From NCBI GenBank assembly GCA_024195265.1, contig JAJLRJ010000001.1, positions 59,362,289 to 59,426,288 on the forward strand: a stretch of 64,000 bases of DNA, given 5' to 3'. The position numbers and the translations under genes were made by a program. How positions within the stretch are numbered: the first letter of the stretch is position 1; every line of letters begins with the position of its first letter. A model generated the notes under the pieces. That model was not told where the DNA came from. It made no database searches and saw nothing but the letters and a program-made list of their open reading frames with translations. Source of the DNA: Dendrophyllia cribrosa (lineage: Eukaryota > Cnidaria > Anthozoa > Scleractinia > Dendrophylliidae). Of this stretch, positions 40,001 through 51,100 are shown piece by piece.

Positions 40001-42254
40001 GAGTGAAATTTTTTCGTAAATATAGTGTGTAGGAACATACTATGGTTTTAAGAACATGCACTATTGTTTACGCTTATGTTCAACCCATATTTAATGGTAA
40101 CCTGTGATGCGATCAGGTTCTCCTTCTAAAGATAAATAAACCTGGAAATGCTTTACCTACTATAAAATTTCACATTATATTTTTTTAAAAATCATTAATA
40201 TTAGTTTTACATTTTCGAGAATTTAAATAGAAGACTTAGTCATAATCTTTTACATCTTTTTTTACAAAACTGAAATAGCTATTTTAAGTTCGTCCTTCGT
40301 AAGCCATATCAGTCTTCAGTCCATTGTCAATATTCTGTTGTCGTTTTTCTGGCGTTTATCTATCGAACCGAACACTATGTAAACATTGAAGAAAAAAAAT
40401 GAAGAAATATAACACAAGTTAGTTTTGTTAATAAGCTTGATAAAGCCGTGGCCTACACAATCGTGAAACCATTTTTCAATCACGATATCATCTGTAAGTT
40501 TACAATTTTCGTGTATTCCTTGCACTTTCTCCTCGAGTGGTGGAGCTAAAGAGGCTTTGTTAGCAGGGTGTGTCCCGTGGCGTTGTTGTCCTCATCATCA
40601 ATCCTGTGCATGGTTATTGTAATAAATTTGCACTGTACTTTACAGGGAATTGAAGGCGTTTATCTGGGATTCGCCTGTGTTGTATTACGAAGCTTCTGAG
40701 GACTGTACGCTCACCACTGCTGGCGAATTGTTCGGACGATCAGGTTATGGCATTGGAATGCCTAAGGTATGCACTACTGGTGTGTGGTAACAAAATGGCG
40801 TGCTCTGATGTGTTGTTGTGGTGTGTATCGCTGTGCCGTGCGTACACCCATGTAACTAATACGCAATCGCAGCTATAATACAGAAGCTGTGCAAGTAAGA
40901 CACATTCATTGGAACAAGCAAATCTTGCAGTGAATTTAAGGGGTATTCTTTACTTGGCTGTATAATTGTCAAATGGACAAAATATATGACTCCTCGCATT
41001 CTTGCCTGTTTTTTTTTTTCTCCTTGACATTTCTTTGAAAATCATAACATGTTAGAGCGATAAGTGTCGTAAAACTAAAACCAAGAATCCAGTCTAGTGA
41101 ATCATAACAGACGCAGACAATCCAATAAACCAATCAGAGCTCGAAAAAAATACAGGTCGCCGGCGCCAAGCGCGGGAAAACGTGTGCGAGCAAGTCACAA
41201 TTGGTTTTGGTTCTTCTTCTGATTGGCCGAGAAAGTGGCGCGATATGCTTTAGCCAATCACAAAGCGTAGCAATGCAAAACCAAAGCAGTCTCGAAATTA
41301 CCGCTCTTATGTCATCTTTATTTACAGGGTTCTCCGTGGAGTAACGAAATATCACTTGCTATTCTCAACTTTCATGAGAGTGGCGTGATGGAGGAATTAG
41401 AGACCACGTGGATTGATACAAAGAAATGCACTGAGCAGAGTAATTCACCGGCCACGTTAGGTCTCAACCACATGTTGGGTACGTACTTAGGACTTTGATC
41501 TTCACATATAGTACCTCTTTAGACCCTAGGTCTCAAATATTTGGCTCAAAATACCGATTGGTTTAATTTTAATGAGTTCAAACTCTTTGAGTGTTGGCAG
41601 GTTGTTGATATTCCTTAAGGTAATTTTTCTGGACTTGACTCCAAAAAAAAAATAAAACAGAGATTGTTTACACGGACATTCCGGTTGGTCCACAATCTAT
41701 GTAACTAGAAAACCTTTTTTTAACTGAGGCAAAATTAGGAGGGTTTGTATGGAGTCATCAGAGTATTAATAAAAGTGCTAAGACCTCACCCCTAAATGTG
41801 CAATAGGGTGCTGATTTTTGGCAAGATGACATTTTTCGTCAAGCTCTTTCCGAAGTATCTCATCAAATTCATAATTTCACGAATGAAGTTTTTGTGAGGT
41901 CACCACTTTGGTACTCTATAGAGTTAAATGTAACTTGGCACAAACTACTGTTTATTTGTTTCAGGTGTGTTTATCATGGTTGCGGCCGGAATTGGAGCTG
42001 GGGTTGTGATCATTATCCTTGAAATCCTCTACCACAAGCATCGTGGCTGGAAAGAAGAACAAAAGGAGCTGGCTAAGAAGACCACAGATAAATGGCGTGC
42101 AAACATTATGATGATGAAGAAGGAACGCACGACAAATGGCCAACAACCCAACGGTGTTCTGGATTCTCACTCACCACACACTGACGGCATAGCTCGCAGA
42201 AACCCAATCTACAACGCTGAGAATCACGTGGACAACACGTTCACGTATAATTAG
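25771..42254 (+). CDS. GRIN1-like: NMDA-type ionotropic glutamate receptor subunit, GluN1-like, 15 exons
   Basis: Exons: 25771-26175, 28150-28326, 29192-29292, 31055-31176, 31577-31751, 33945-34179, 35007-35181, 36413-36510, 36630-36794, 37869-38100, 38869-39017, 39735-39892, 40646-40766, 41328-41478, 41965-42254. They total 2754 nt (917 residues plus stop) and every phase matches. The protein has a signal peptide, an amino-terminal domain, ligand-binding S1 ([18 protein letters not shown]), a pore loop with the asparagine site ([15 protein letters not shown]), M3 [10 protein letters not shown]2 ([22 protein letters not shown]), M4 and a short tail. Conserved T, R, S, W and D residues of the binding pocket match a glycine-binding GluN1. 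It would form the obligate subunit of a calcium-permeable synaptic-type channel. Intron 6 has a GC donor (34180). I saw no frameshift. Confidence 0.95.
27450..27658. mobile_element. Foldback element in GluN1 intron 1
   Basis: Left arm (TTATGCAGAGTATGTTGTTC, then CTTCAGAAGTTA and onward to TGTGTGGTCAAG) and right arm are imperfect reverse complements around a spacer near 27548-27572. No coding frame. Confidence 0.7.
27764..27928. mobile_element. Second foldback element in GluN1 intron 1
   Basis: Arms AAATAGATTTGTGGAGTTGG / CCAACTCCACAAATCTATTT enclose further complementary sequence (TTTAATTGCTACTCAGAG) and a short loop near 27835-27850. It abuts a (TA)n run. Confidence 0.75.
27929..28007. repeat. 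(TA)n microsatellite
   Basis: About 79 bases of uninterrupted TA repeats directly after the foldback element. Confidence 0.95.
29467..29484 (+). repeat. G18 homopolymer in GluN1 intron 3
   Basis: Uninterrupted run of 18 G; the first of three such runs in one intron. Confidence 0.95.
30155..30174 (+). repeat. G20 homopolymer in GluN1 intron 3
   Basis: Uninterrupted run of 20 G. It is embedded in a sequence (around 30170-30300) also related to the 660-bp repeat unit further on. Confidence 0.95.
30355..30478. mobile_element. Short foldback element (GGCTGAGTTGTTCAAA termini)
   Basis: CGGCTGAGTTGTTCAAA at the left is matched by TTTGAACAACTCAGCC at the right; GCTAATCCAGGGTTAA is matched by TTAATCCAGGATTAG inside. 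Confidence 0.7.
30487..30645. mobile_element. Foldback element, copy A
   Basis: Arms contain ATTTCCAAACAACGCAAAGT and its counterpart ending GGTGTTTGGAAAT, flanking GAGGCACAGCCGAGTTTTTT. A related copy is at 35225-35375. Confidence 0.65.
30913..30953 (+). repeat. G23 run followed by G4-A repeats in GluN1 intron 3
   Basis: A run of 23 G (30913-30935) followed by AGGGG units to 30953. It lies about 100 bases before exon 4. Confidence 0.95.
31838..33817 (+). repeat. 660-bp unit in three tandem copies, GluN1 intron 5
   Basis: Copies start at about 31838, 32498 and 33158, with exact 660-base spacing of landmarks such as CAGACAACAGCTTTTGGG (31861, 32521, 33181). Copies 2 and 3 differ at only one or two positions that I noticed. 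The short frames of 85 codons inside are repeats, not genes. The unit itself holds shorter internal repeats (CTATTAAGTGGACACTC / CTATTAAGCGGACA). Confidence 0.95.
35225..35375. mobile_element. Foldback element, copy B, GluN1 intron 7
   Basis: Related to the element at 30487-30645: GATTTCCAAACACCGAAAAG, GAGGCACAGCCAAGTTTTTT and a reverse-complementary right arm ending GAGTGTTTGATAT. Confidence 0.65.
35655..35925 (+). repeat. 88-bp tandem repeat, three copies, GluN1 intron 7
   Basis: AAATGGTACCATGCAAAAG recurs at 35660, 35748 and 35836. Each unit contains GAAGAGGTTTCATTTGAATG or a close variant and ends AGACTCAAAAGTT. Related single or tandem units occur at 31300-31370, 37680-37790 (inverted), 43960-44440 and 44790-44890. 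Confidence 0.9.
36830..37115 (+). repeat. Dispersed repeat, copy 1
   Basis: Contains CCCGGCTGATATATCGTG, GGCCAGGAGCTTGC and GATGAACTGTAATCCACTTC. Related copies are at about 39095-39300 and 56810-57190, with the same order of these landmarks. Confidence 0.65.
37118..37376 (+). repeat. GAACGTGT minisatellite in GluN1 intron 9
   Basis: About 28 units of nine bases (GTGTGAAC, GTTTGAAC, GTGTAAAC variants) in a 259-base block. Higher-order repeats of about 60-70 bases containing GTTTGGACGCGTGAAC are visible. Confidence 0.9.
38585..38790 (-). mobile_element. tRNA-derived SINE in GluN1 intron 10
   Basis: On the minus strand it begins GGCTCAAATGGTTACGGTAT (A-box-like) and continues to CCCAGGTTCGATT (B-box). 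A tRNA-unrelated body follows, down to about 38585. The two boxes are spaced as in a tRNA-type internal RNA polymerase III promoter. Confidence 0.65.
39095..39300 (+). repeat. Dispersed repeat, copy 2
   Basis: Shares GGGGCTTGCTTTTACTTTGC, AAATTTGATGAACTGTAATT and TATCCAATTTAGTTGTATAT with copies 1 and 3. Confidence 0.6.
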
Positions 42255-42367
42255 CCAAACATGCTGGGCATGCGTCTCGCACGTGCCAAAACAATTTAGA
42301 TCGTGCTATAGTGTACATATGATAATAGGAAAACTCGTAGTTCATTTATAAAATCAACTACGAGAAT

Positions 42368-42550
42368 AGACCTCTTTCATAATGGCGGCCGATTTATTTA
42401 TTCTTTTATATTTATGTTAATCGGCCTTATTGGCCTCGTTAGCGTGTGCAAAATTCAAAATAATTTTTACTCTAAAATGAGGCCAGTGAGGCTAATTAGC
42501 ATACATATAAAAGAATAAATAAATCGGCCGCCATTATGAAATATGTCTAT
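42368..42550. mobile_element. Foldback (MITE) element just after the GluN1 stop codon
   Basis: Arms TTTCATAATGGCGGCCGATT and its reverse complement (AATCGGCCGCCATTATGAAA) flank a 70-80 base centre. Left and right outer ends are TAGAC and TGTCTA. The right arm contains GAATAAATAAA at about 42513-42523. Confidence 0.8.
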
Positions 42551-43955
42551 CTCGTGCAGAACAAAACGGGAACGAAACGTTCTCATATAGCTTGTCATGC
42601 GTGCCAGGCATGCGTGTTTTACATGTCAAATGATAACGCTCTCTCCAGTAGTTTATTTACACCGTAACAATAATCACGCGCGTTATACAAGCACAAGGAG
42701 AGCATGTGCTATGGTGTTTAAATACGACAATAGGGTTTTCAGTAGAACTCACGCTCATGTGTATGTGTTGCAGAACTGACCTTTATCTGCACTAGTACAT
42801 CGTGTCGTAACATTGCTTTGCTTCGCTTTGCTTTGTGTTTGTAGCCGTGTACATTTATTTGCCTCCTAAATTTCTTGTCCTTACTTTTCAATTTTGGTCT
42901 AATTGTTGTTATTTTGATTCTCGTGTATTTTGCCTTTTGCCGCATTTGCATAGGAGAAGGCAAAGAAAGAGAACCGAGCGATTATTCGTGATGGTTTTTT
43001 TAATCACTCATATCAACATATTATTGACCCCGAGAGCTCTATGCTCCTACACTATGCTTTCAGATATCAATGATAATATAACTTGCAGATAAGATTTAAT
43101 ATATGCAGAAGTTTCTTTAAAATATTAGATTTATCAGAGTGAAAAAAAAAAGTTACCGTTGATCTTTTTATTGTACATAGATGACAGATGACGAGGGAGT
43201 GATAATGAATAGTACAAAGTAATGTCAAGAGATCAGACACTGTAAGGCCGAAGTCATTTCTAAGATCTGTTTCTAACTTCTTCTTACTGCTTTCTGTTGA
43301 TACGCCGCGGCTTCTTTTTTCTTGAAGGGGGAGGGGGTTGGGTCAAATAAAACCTTTTTAAACTAAGACAAGCATATGCAATGAAGAAAATGAAAATGAA
43401 AAAGTGTTTCTTTGATACATTTACAAATCACTACTCTGTATCTATATCTATATCTCCTAATGGGGAATTGAGCTGATTTTCCAGCTAATATTTGATTTGA
43501 CAGCTTCTTTGGCTGTGTGTAACATGAGACTGCAGAAAGCCTTTGCTGGTGCCTCGGCGTAAGCCACAATAACTAAATTGATTGATCAATCAATCAATCA
43601 ATTAGTTTTTTAATTGAAGTTTAATCAAATTAATGCTTTATGAGTTTTTTTAAGTTTTTATTTGCACTCCAGCTTTACGTTGATGATAATGATTTAGTTT
43701 GACAATGAGAAGTGTAAACTTCATTTACTGCGTTAAGAGATCTATTTATTGCCCATGCTAAGTTATGACCAGTACAGTGGAATGTAGTATTTATAAATTT
43801 ATGGATTTGTATTTATAGTACGAAGAGTATAAACCAACTAACTAATTTATTCTCTTAGTTTTTAACTGAGCAATAAAAGCTATATACATTATGACGAAGG
43901 CCTTAAACCCTTCTCTCCCAAGAGCGAAAAAAATCAAAATTGTAGAAAGTACCAA
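42551..43955. other. 3' flank of GluN1, no gene seen
   Basis: AT-rich DNA with only short chance frames. A small (AATC)n run (ATTGATCAATCAATCAATCA) is near 43575-43600 and an A-run near 43142. Confidence 0.5.
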
Positions 43956-43959
43956 TTTC

Positions 43960-44440
43960 ATTTTGTAAAATACTAAAAAATCAAACATAACCATCGTTAA
44001 GTACTGCTGAAGAGGTTTCATTTGAATGGTCACACTTTAGGATATCCACAGACTCGGAAGTTAGAACTACTTGTAAAGCATAATAAACAGTACCACAGGA
44101 AAGTACTGCTCAGTAGCTTTCATTTCAATAGTCACACTGTAGGATTTCACCCACAGACAACATTTAGAACCACCTTGTACAGCATGATAAACAGTACCAC
44201 AGGAAAGCACTGCTCAGTAGCTTTCATTTCAATGGTCACACTGTAGGATTTCACCCACAGACTCAAAAGTTAGAACCACCTTGTATAGCATAATAAACAG
44301 TTCCACAGGAAAGTACTTGTCAGTAGCTTTCATTTCAATGGTCATACTTTAGGATTTCATCTACAGACTCAAAAGTTAGAACCACCTTGTACAGCATAAT
44401 AAACAGTACCACAGGAAAGTACTGCTCAGTAGCACTCGAG
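43960..44440 (+). repeat. About 105-bp tandem repeat, nearly five copies
   Basis: Landmarks GTACTGCT or variants at 44001, 44103, 44207, 44313 and 44419 give spacings of 102-106 bases. Units contain TTTCATTTCAATGGTCACAC and CAGTACCACAGGAAAG. The core is related to the 88-bp repeat at 35655. Confidence 0.85.
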
Positions 44441-45123
44441 GGTTCCATTTGACCCTAATTAAGATATCTATTTGTTGGCTCATGTTTTTGGGATCCATGT
44501 ACAATAAATAATCAAGTAATACACATACTCGAAATAAATAAATTTGAAACTGAAATGCTTTTGAAATGCAACTTGCTTGTAGATAACTGTTTTTCCATAT
44601 ATGATTGCTGACGGTCGCTGGAACAGGAACCGAGCTAGATTAAAGGCTGTTTTCCACTAGATCACCAGCGATCGTACAGGCAACATATGGAAACAGCCTT
44701 AAAAAACGAAAAACAACCCAAAGATTTAGAAAAACAAACAAACAAGTGCACCTTGGGTTCTCTTAATCATTAACTTCCAAAAGTGCCAAAAATCAAATAA
44801 TACCGTGCAAATGTACTGGCAAAGAGGTCTCGTTTGAATGGTCACATTGTAGGATTTCGTCTACATGTCTCCATAATTGACTCTGGGAAAAGGTTTATGT
44901 CAAAACGAACGATTGCTATTTCTATGACAATCGATTTTATCGGTTAACCCAACAACTCTATCGTCACCGTTATCACTAAGTAACTGTAATCGCTATTAAT
45001 ATCGCCTATTATAATAACTTACTGGAATGGATACTACTGCCTTCAGCCACTTCATGTACTGCCTGTTACTTATAAATACATGAAAGAACTATTACTAATT
45101 GCCCATTCCTTGGATGTCTTCAG
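44441..45123. other. Intergenic DNA between convergent GluN1 and adhesion GPCR genes
   Basis: No coding frame. A short inverted repeat (AAGGCTGTTTTCCA / GGAAACAGCCTT) spans 44642-44699, and a degenerate unit of the 88/105-bp family is at 44790-44890. Confidence 0.5.
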
Positions 45124-48100
45124 TCAGTATTGTTGATCACGTCCTGTCCCTGTCTCTAACGCGGTCAAGGCCTCTGTGACAAATTGGTAACGGCGGATCC
45201 CCCTGATCCTGGCCGCTAGAATGCAACAAAACAAAAATGCAATTGTTGAAAACTTATTTTGAGACAACAACAACAACAACGACGCAAAGAAAGTAAAAAG
45301 GTGTTGAGAAAATGTGGATTTCGGACATGCGAGATCTGAAAGTTTTGTCCCCCTTTTCTCTACCGAACAAGTCGTTGTGTTGATGAATACACGACTGAAA
45401 TTGTCTGTGTGAACCGTGGATATGAAAATAAATGAAAAGTGATCATCGCGGCAGATGTGAACGCAGTTTAGACTCCGTTAACGACGGGATTTTGAGCCCA
45501 TGATTTTTGCGATACTCGTATGATGCTCTTTAACTACTAGCCGAGCTATGAAGCCCAGCCACATTCTAAACAAGTCAGTTGTGAGTTCAACATTTTTCTT
45601 CTTAATAATAACAATTAAAGGTTTTTACAATATATTTTCTGTAAGGTTGGGAATAGTGAATATTGAAAGTTTTTTTCTTAGAAGAGCACACACAAGGTGC
45701 CCACAAAAGTTGAGAAAAGTTCAAGTTGATGTGGAAATTTAGACGGCCGCTTACAGAGATAAAATTGACAAGATTTGAGATTTGTTAAGGCAAGTAACCG
45801 CTTATACTTACCAGGCTCCCGTTTCGTGTGGAGAGCGTTTCCTTGGAAAGATCATTGCAGTTGTGTGGTGACAGTGAATGTGTCTGGAACATGTCATGTG
45901 ACTCAGACCAAACCTTCTTTTTCCTGTTGAACACTCTTCTTACCTACGAATAGCAGGAACATTTAACCTTTTCATCATTTTTGTCTTGAAATTATTGGGT
46001 ACTAGCCTACACAGTTTGCTTGGAGTATTGATAAAAATGGAATAGACACACTTGCTTTATATTACATTTTGGAGCGGTTTTCTGTCGAAAATAATTTCTC
46101 AATTGCTTTGGTTTTGCATTGCATCGCTTTGTGATTGGTTAAATATTTGTTGTGATTTGCCTTGGTTGTGGTTTTAGGACACTCAAACAAATATTGCTCG
46201 AATTCAATGTATTTCTCATGGTGAGCTGTCATGTTGCAGAGCAACTGGCTGAAAGACTGACTATATATAAGACAAATGAATGGGGTTAGTTTCTAGAGAA
46301 ACTGTGGTGCTGCGTCGGTGGGGGGATGAAACACGAGAATTTAGTTTTATCGACTGAGTCGATAAGGTAAATTGACCACCGTAAAAAGATTCAAATAGCT
46401 GACGTTTCGAGCGCTAGCCCTTCGTCGGAGCGAATTCGCTCCGACGAAGGGCTAGCGCTCGAAACGTCAGCTATTTGAATCTTTTTACGGTGGTCAATTT
46501 ACCTTATCGACTCAGTCGATAAAACTAAATTCTCGTATATATAAGACAGTTTCGGTTTTTGAAGATGTCAAACTGGTCAAGATATATAGCTGATAGTCAA
46601 ATTGTGTTTTCAAATATACTGGCCAGTCTTTTACATGGAAAAGGCGAAGATGCACCGTTGTGTTTCTCATACGCTTTTTTGTCTAAAGAAAGAAAGGATT
46701 AACAATAATTGCATAATGAAAGCATTTTACTCTACTTTTTAAACAGATAAATCAGTAAGATACATTTTTTAACGTTAAATCACAAGAATAAAAGAAACAC
46801 TTGTCTAAGGCTAGTGTTTTACCATTCTTGCCTTGAAGTAAAATTTATAAAATGGGTATTTTTTGCATTTCATACCTCTGAATTTAGAAGGCAATGAAAC
46901 AGAAAAATGAAGAATCCCTGTAAGAGAAAAACAAAATGATTTCAATCTGTAAAATTGACTGCAGGAACAACAAAGCATTTAGTTATTTCGAAACCAGATC
47001 AAGAGTTAACATGGATTTTTAACATTAAGTATCTATTTAAACCGTACTCTTACAACAAAACCTATCCGATTTATTATTAATTATTTATCATAGCCAACGT
47101 TTATCTGCTATGTTTACCACTTAAACAAACCTGCAGAGAGTTAAAAATGGCGAAAAGGTATTGGAAAGCCAGCGTGTCACTGTTGAACGTGAGTATGCCA
47201 AATAACCACGTGATCCCCAGTAATGGTAACAGAACAACGGCTGACTGAACACCTGACCTGTCACGTGAAAAACACATTTATTTAAGAAAAAGTAATTTGC
47301 ATTGATCTGAATTATTGTATTTTTTGATATTTTTGTATTAATAAAGCTTTGGTGAGACTTCGGCATTTATTATTTAATTAAGCATCTATTTGTTACCCAT
47401 TTACTGCGAAGAGCACCCAAATTGATAAATGAGAAGAACATTGATGTTGTATTTTGCAAAATGTACATCACATAATCAGCTAAATAGCTTTTAATTCATT
47501 ATCCATCATATTTGAGGGCACAACCACATTATATGACTCTTAAAGGTACAAGGGGTATCTAACCCATTAGACTGTTGAATAAGCGAAGTCCTAATTTACG
47601 TTGTGGAGTTAATTCTCTTTCTTACCTTGCTGACTGATATTTAGTGTTCTCTGTTGTTGTGGGATGATTCAACCTCAGTATTTCCTTCACTACCATTCCC
47701 AGTATTATTGAGTTGGCCTTCAAAAGCAAACAGACCAGTTACTGAGTGCACCTGATCGAGTTTTTAGTAGTCAAAAGCAGGTAGTTCTTTTTAGGTAACT
47801 AGGAATCTCCAGTAAACAACCAACCAAATTGCCATGAAACATGTCCTCTTGGAGAATTCTGTTGGGATCTCTAGTACAGCTGAACCCCCCTACAAACGAC
47901 GATATCTCTTAGGCGATGGCTACTTTCTTGCATTTTGAGTGGTCACTAACGAGAGGTTCCACCTTAAAGTTAAATGGCTGTACTCAAAGAAATGTCCAAA
48001 GAATATAGGTGTCAAATTTGGCCACGAATTTGACGATTTGTGGAGAATCAGCAACAAAATCAAAGAGATAGACCTATTTAGGGTTTAGTGTTTCTGTCCC

Positions 48101-51100
48101 TTTTTCTCAAATGTCCAAACCACTATTTTGAAGTTTTTATTTATTTTACAACCCGTTTGTATGCGACAATGTGATCTTTAACGATCTAATTGACTTCAAT
48201 TCATGTAGTTCCTCTTACCAGAGCAATAAGCAAAACAGGCACTACAAAACTCCAGATGGTTCCTTTCTGTACAGACAGCCAACAACTGTAAATGAGAAAA
48301 GAAGATTGTAAGAATGAAATGTTGGAGACATGCACAGTTTGTTTGAAATAATTATCTTTCACAATATAAGCTAACAACCTCGAGCCGAATTTCAGTTATT
48401 CCTTCCTCCATAAAGCTTCTATTAATAAATAACATACATATCGTGATTACATACAAAAACTAGTTTACACTCGAATTTCAAAGCAGCTTATAAAAATTAA
48501 TATTTTCGAGAACAGAAAAAAGAAACTAACATAAAATATTATCTAAATAAATGACAAACCAAGCAAACATCAAACGATACTGGCCTGAGCCAATTTAACT
48601 TCCATCTATCTCGACAAGCTACCTATCGACTAACCAACCAACACCCAACTAACCAATTGCAAGCAACAAACAACCAACCGACCGGAAAAAACGGTTTCAG
48701 TACTGAGATTTCTGTTCTGAAGTCTTCCGCTGCAACAAACAGAATTTCTTTTTTAACCAAAATTATCCGAGGTTATTATGTAACTATTTCTTTTACAACT
48801 GTGTTTATCGAATACGGTGAATGACATCATCAATCTCATCCCGAATATCGATCATTGAAGTCCAAGATGGCGACCATTCCTTCCCTTTCCTCACTACTGT
48901 ATAATCTAGATCTAGTTACTATTTTGTCTTAAAGATTAAGGAAGCTGGCCTTTACAGGCTTTTATGAAGGTGGTCCTCCTTTGTTTATGGGATTATGGAA
49001 TAGTTAAAACAAACCTTCTATCAGTTCCATAACCGTCAAAACTTGCTGATAAAGTGATTACAACAAATACAAATGGAATCCCTGTAAAATCATAAAAACT
49101 GAAAATAAGGCTCAAAATATTATATCGCTTTTTCCAACACCAATTCAGAATTGAGAATCAGACGATAGACGATTGCTAAAAAATTGTTTTGATCCGGTCA
49201 TAACATAATGTTGCTATAAATAACAGTCATGAATGGATGTAACGCGACAAGAAATATACATGTCCAAATAAATTTTCAAGTGGCAAATGGTTCATTCTTG
49301 GAAATTTACCGAATGCCATAGTCGATGACATATATAATTAACAATTTTTGGATTCAATTTTCGAATGATAGCGGGATGAATTATCAAGACCGAGGTTTGT
49401 GTTATGTAAAGCACTAATTCGTCATTTCAGGCTAAACTTTGCAGCCTTTTTTTAGCTTCCCCCTCGCAGATTGTAAAATCTTGTAATTTCGTTAAGCGGG
49501 CGGCGCGTGGCACGCTTGCATGACGTCACCTCTGCGTGTAAAAGTCTGACTGTCTGTTGATATGACGCCACATCTGCATACATAAATCCCACTGTCTGTA
49601 GATATGACGTCACACTTCGATGCCAGAGTGAATTAACTGTACACTCTCAGCCAATGAGAATAGAGATGATGAGCAAAATGTGTAATAATAACACACATTG
49701 ATACACTGCCCAAATACGGTCAAAAAGTTATTGATATACGCTATGTCTACATGACGTATATCCAACGATGGCGGTAAATTTCGCATTTTGAAGGAAAATG
49801 AAAATGACGCTGCCTGCACTTTCGTGTTTTTGGGAGAAAAATGCGTGAACTATTAAATGAAAAAGGGAAAGGAGCGAAAAAAAGAGAAGAAAAGAAAAGA
49901 GAAAAATTATTGATCACATGATTGGACAAAAAAGGCGCGAAATTTTCGCGTTGTTGCGGTCGCAGTGCAGTGTTTCTTGGCGAAGTCTCTACGGCTGTAG
50001 GAACTAAAACGAGCAAGTTTGTAAACAACAGCGATCGACTCAGCTCGTACTTCGATGTTTGAAAATTTAGTGCGCTGATGGAAAGGACTAAAAGCCACAT
50101 CAACTACAGGTAACGATGTTTTAACCGTTTCTTTTATCCTTCAGCTGTGAATTTTTGTAAGACATACTGTCCATGCTGCAGTTCTTTCAGACTTATAAAA
50201 CAGTTATAATGTTCAAGTTTGCACAATATTGACAAAGGCGCCACTTTCATTCATGAACTGAATGAAAACATATGTAAAACATATGTAAGCTTTTTAAAAA
50301 ATAAAAGGCTTGTCGGCGATATTTTTAGCTTGTCGACTTATTTTAGCCGACTCGGCCTACGGTCTCGTCGGATAAGTATTAGGCGATGTCACGCGCGCTT
50401 TCGCGCTATAATAGTTAATTATTAGTAACAATAATGGTTTGTTTTTGACAGTCAAAGAGATTTTGTCATGTATTCTTCTGAAAAGAAGACATGCACTGAA
50501 TAGTGAACAAAATTGTACATTCATGGAATTTTTAATAAAGAAGAAGCATGTCTTGATAGGTTTAGGTTTACGTTTAAATTAATTAAAATACAAGTTTAGT
50601 AAAAAATAAAAGGCCAGTGGAGCCTTATTGGTCGAAGGAATCGGTCAGCGTAACTTACCCCAAGCACACGCGCAGTATTTCTTTATTCTGCTATATCCAC
50701 TCTCAAACACTCGGACTATCATCACGTAAAGCCAGATCCCCTCGACCAACATCCAGGTGAACGAGACAAGGTTAAAATAATGAAGAAAAACTGCCACAAC
50801 CTTACAAGCTGCCTAAAAAAAACACAATGGACAAATCATGAGATTTAAAGTTGATATTCGCAATAGGGGAAACTATCCTGTGCAGTTGTTATTAACACAG
50901 GTTGTTTTTTTAGTGTCTATCCACCGCAATGTGTTACGGGACCGTTTGCGACATAAGTTAAACTTTTGACCCGCTGCATGTAAGACTTACTCGTGTTTAT
51001 CAGTCCTTTAAACCTCATTTTTGAGGGAAACAACTACAACAACAACAAAAACAAATCCTCAAAATAATCCTTCAGCAATATTAAATTAAGAGGAATTTAT

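Noticed and set aside
47626..47717. C-terminal exon ending in a stop (NNREH)
   Set aside because: That reading uses the wrong phase. In the phase required by the flanking exons the stretch continues TM5 and joins the TM6 exon without a stop.
49747..50103. 118-codon minus-strand frame as a membrane protein gene
   Set aside because: It lies inside an aGPCR intron, has low-complexity serine/phenylalanine-rich composition, and shows no recognisable domain.
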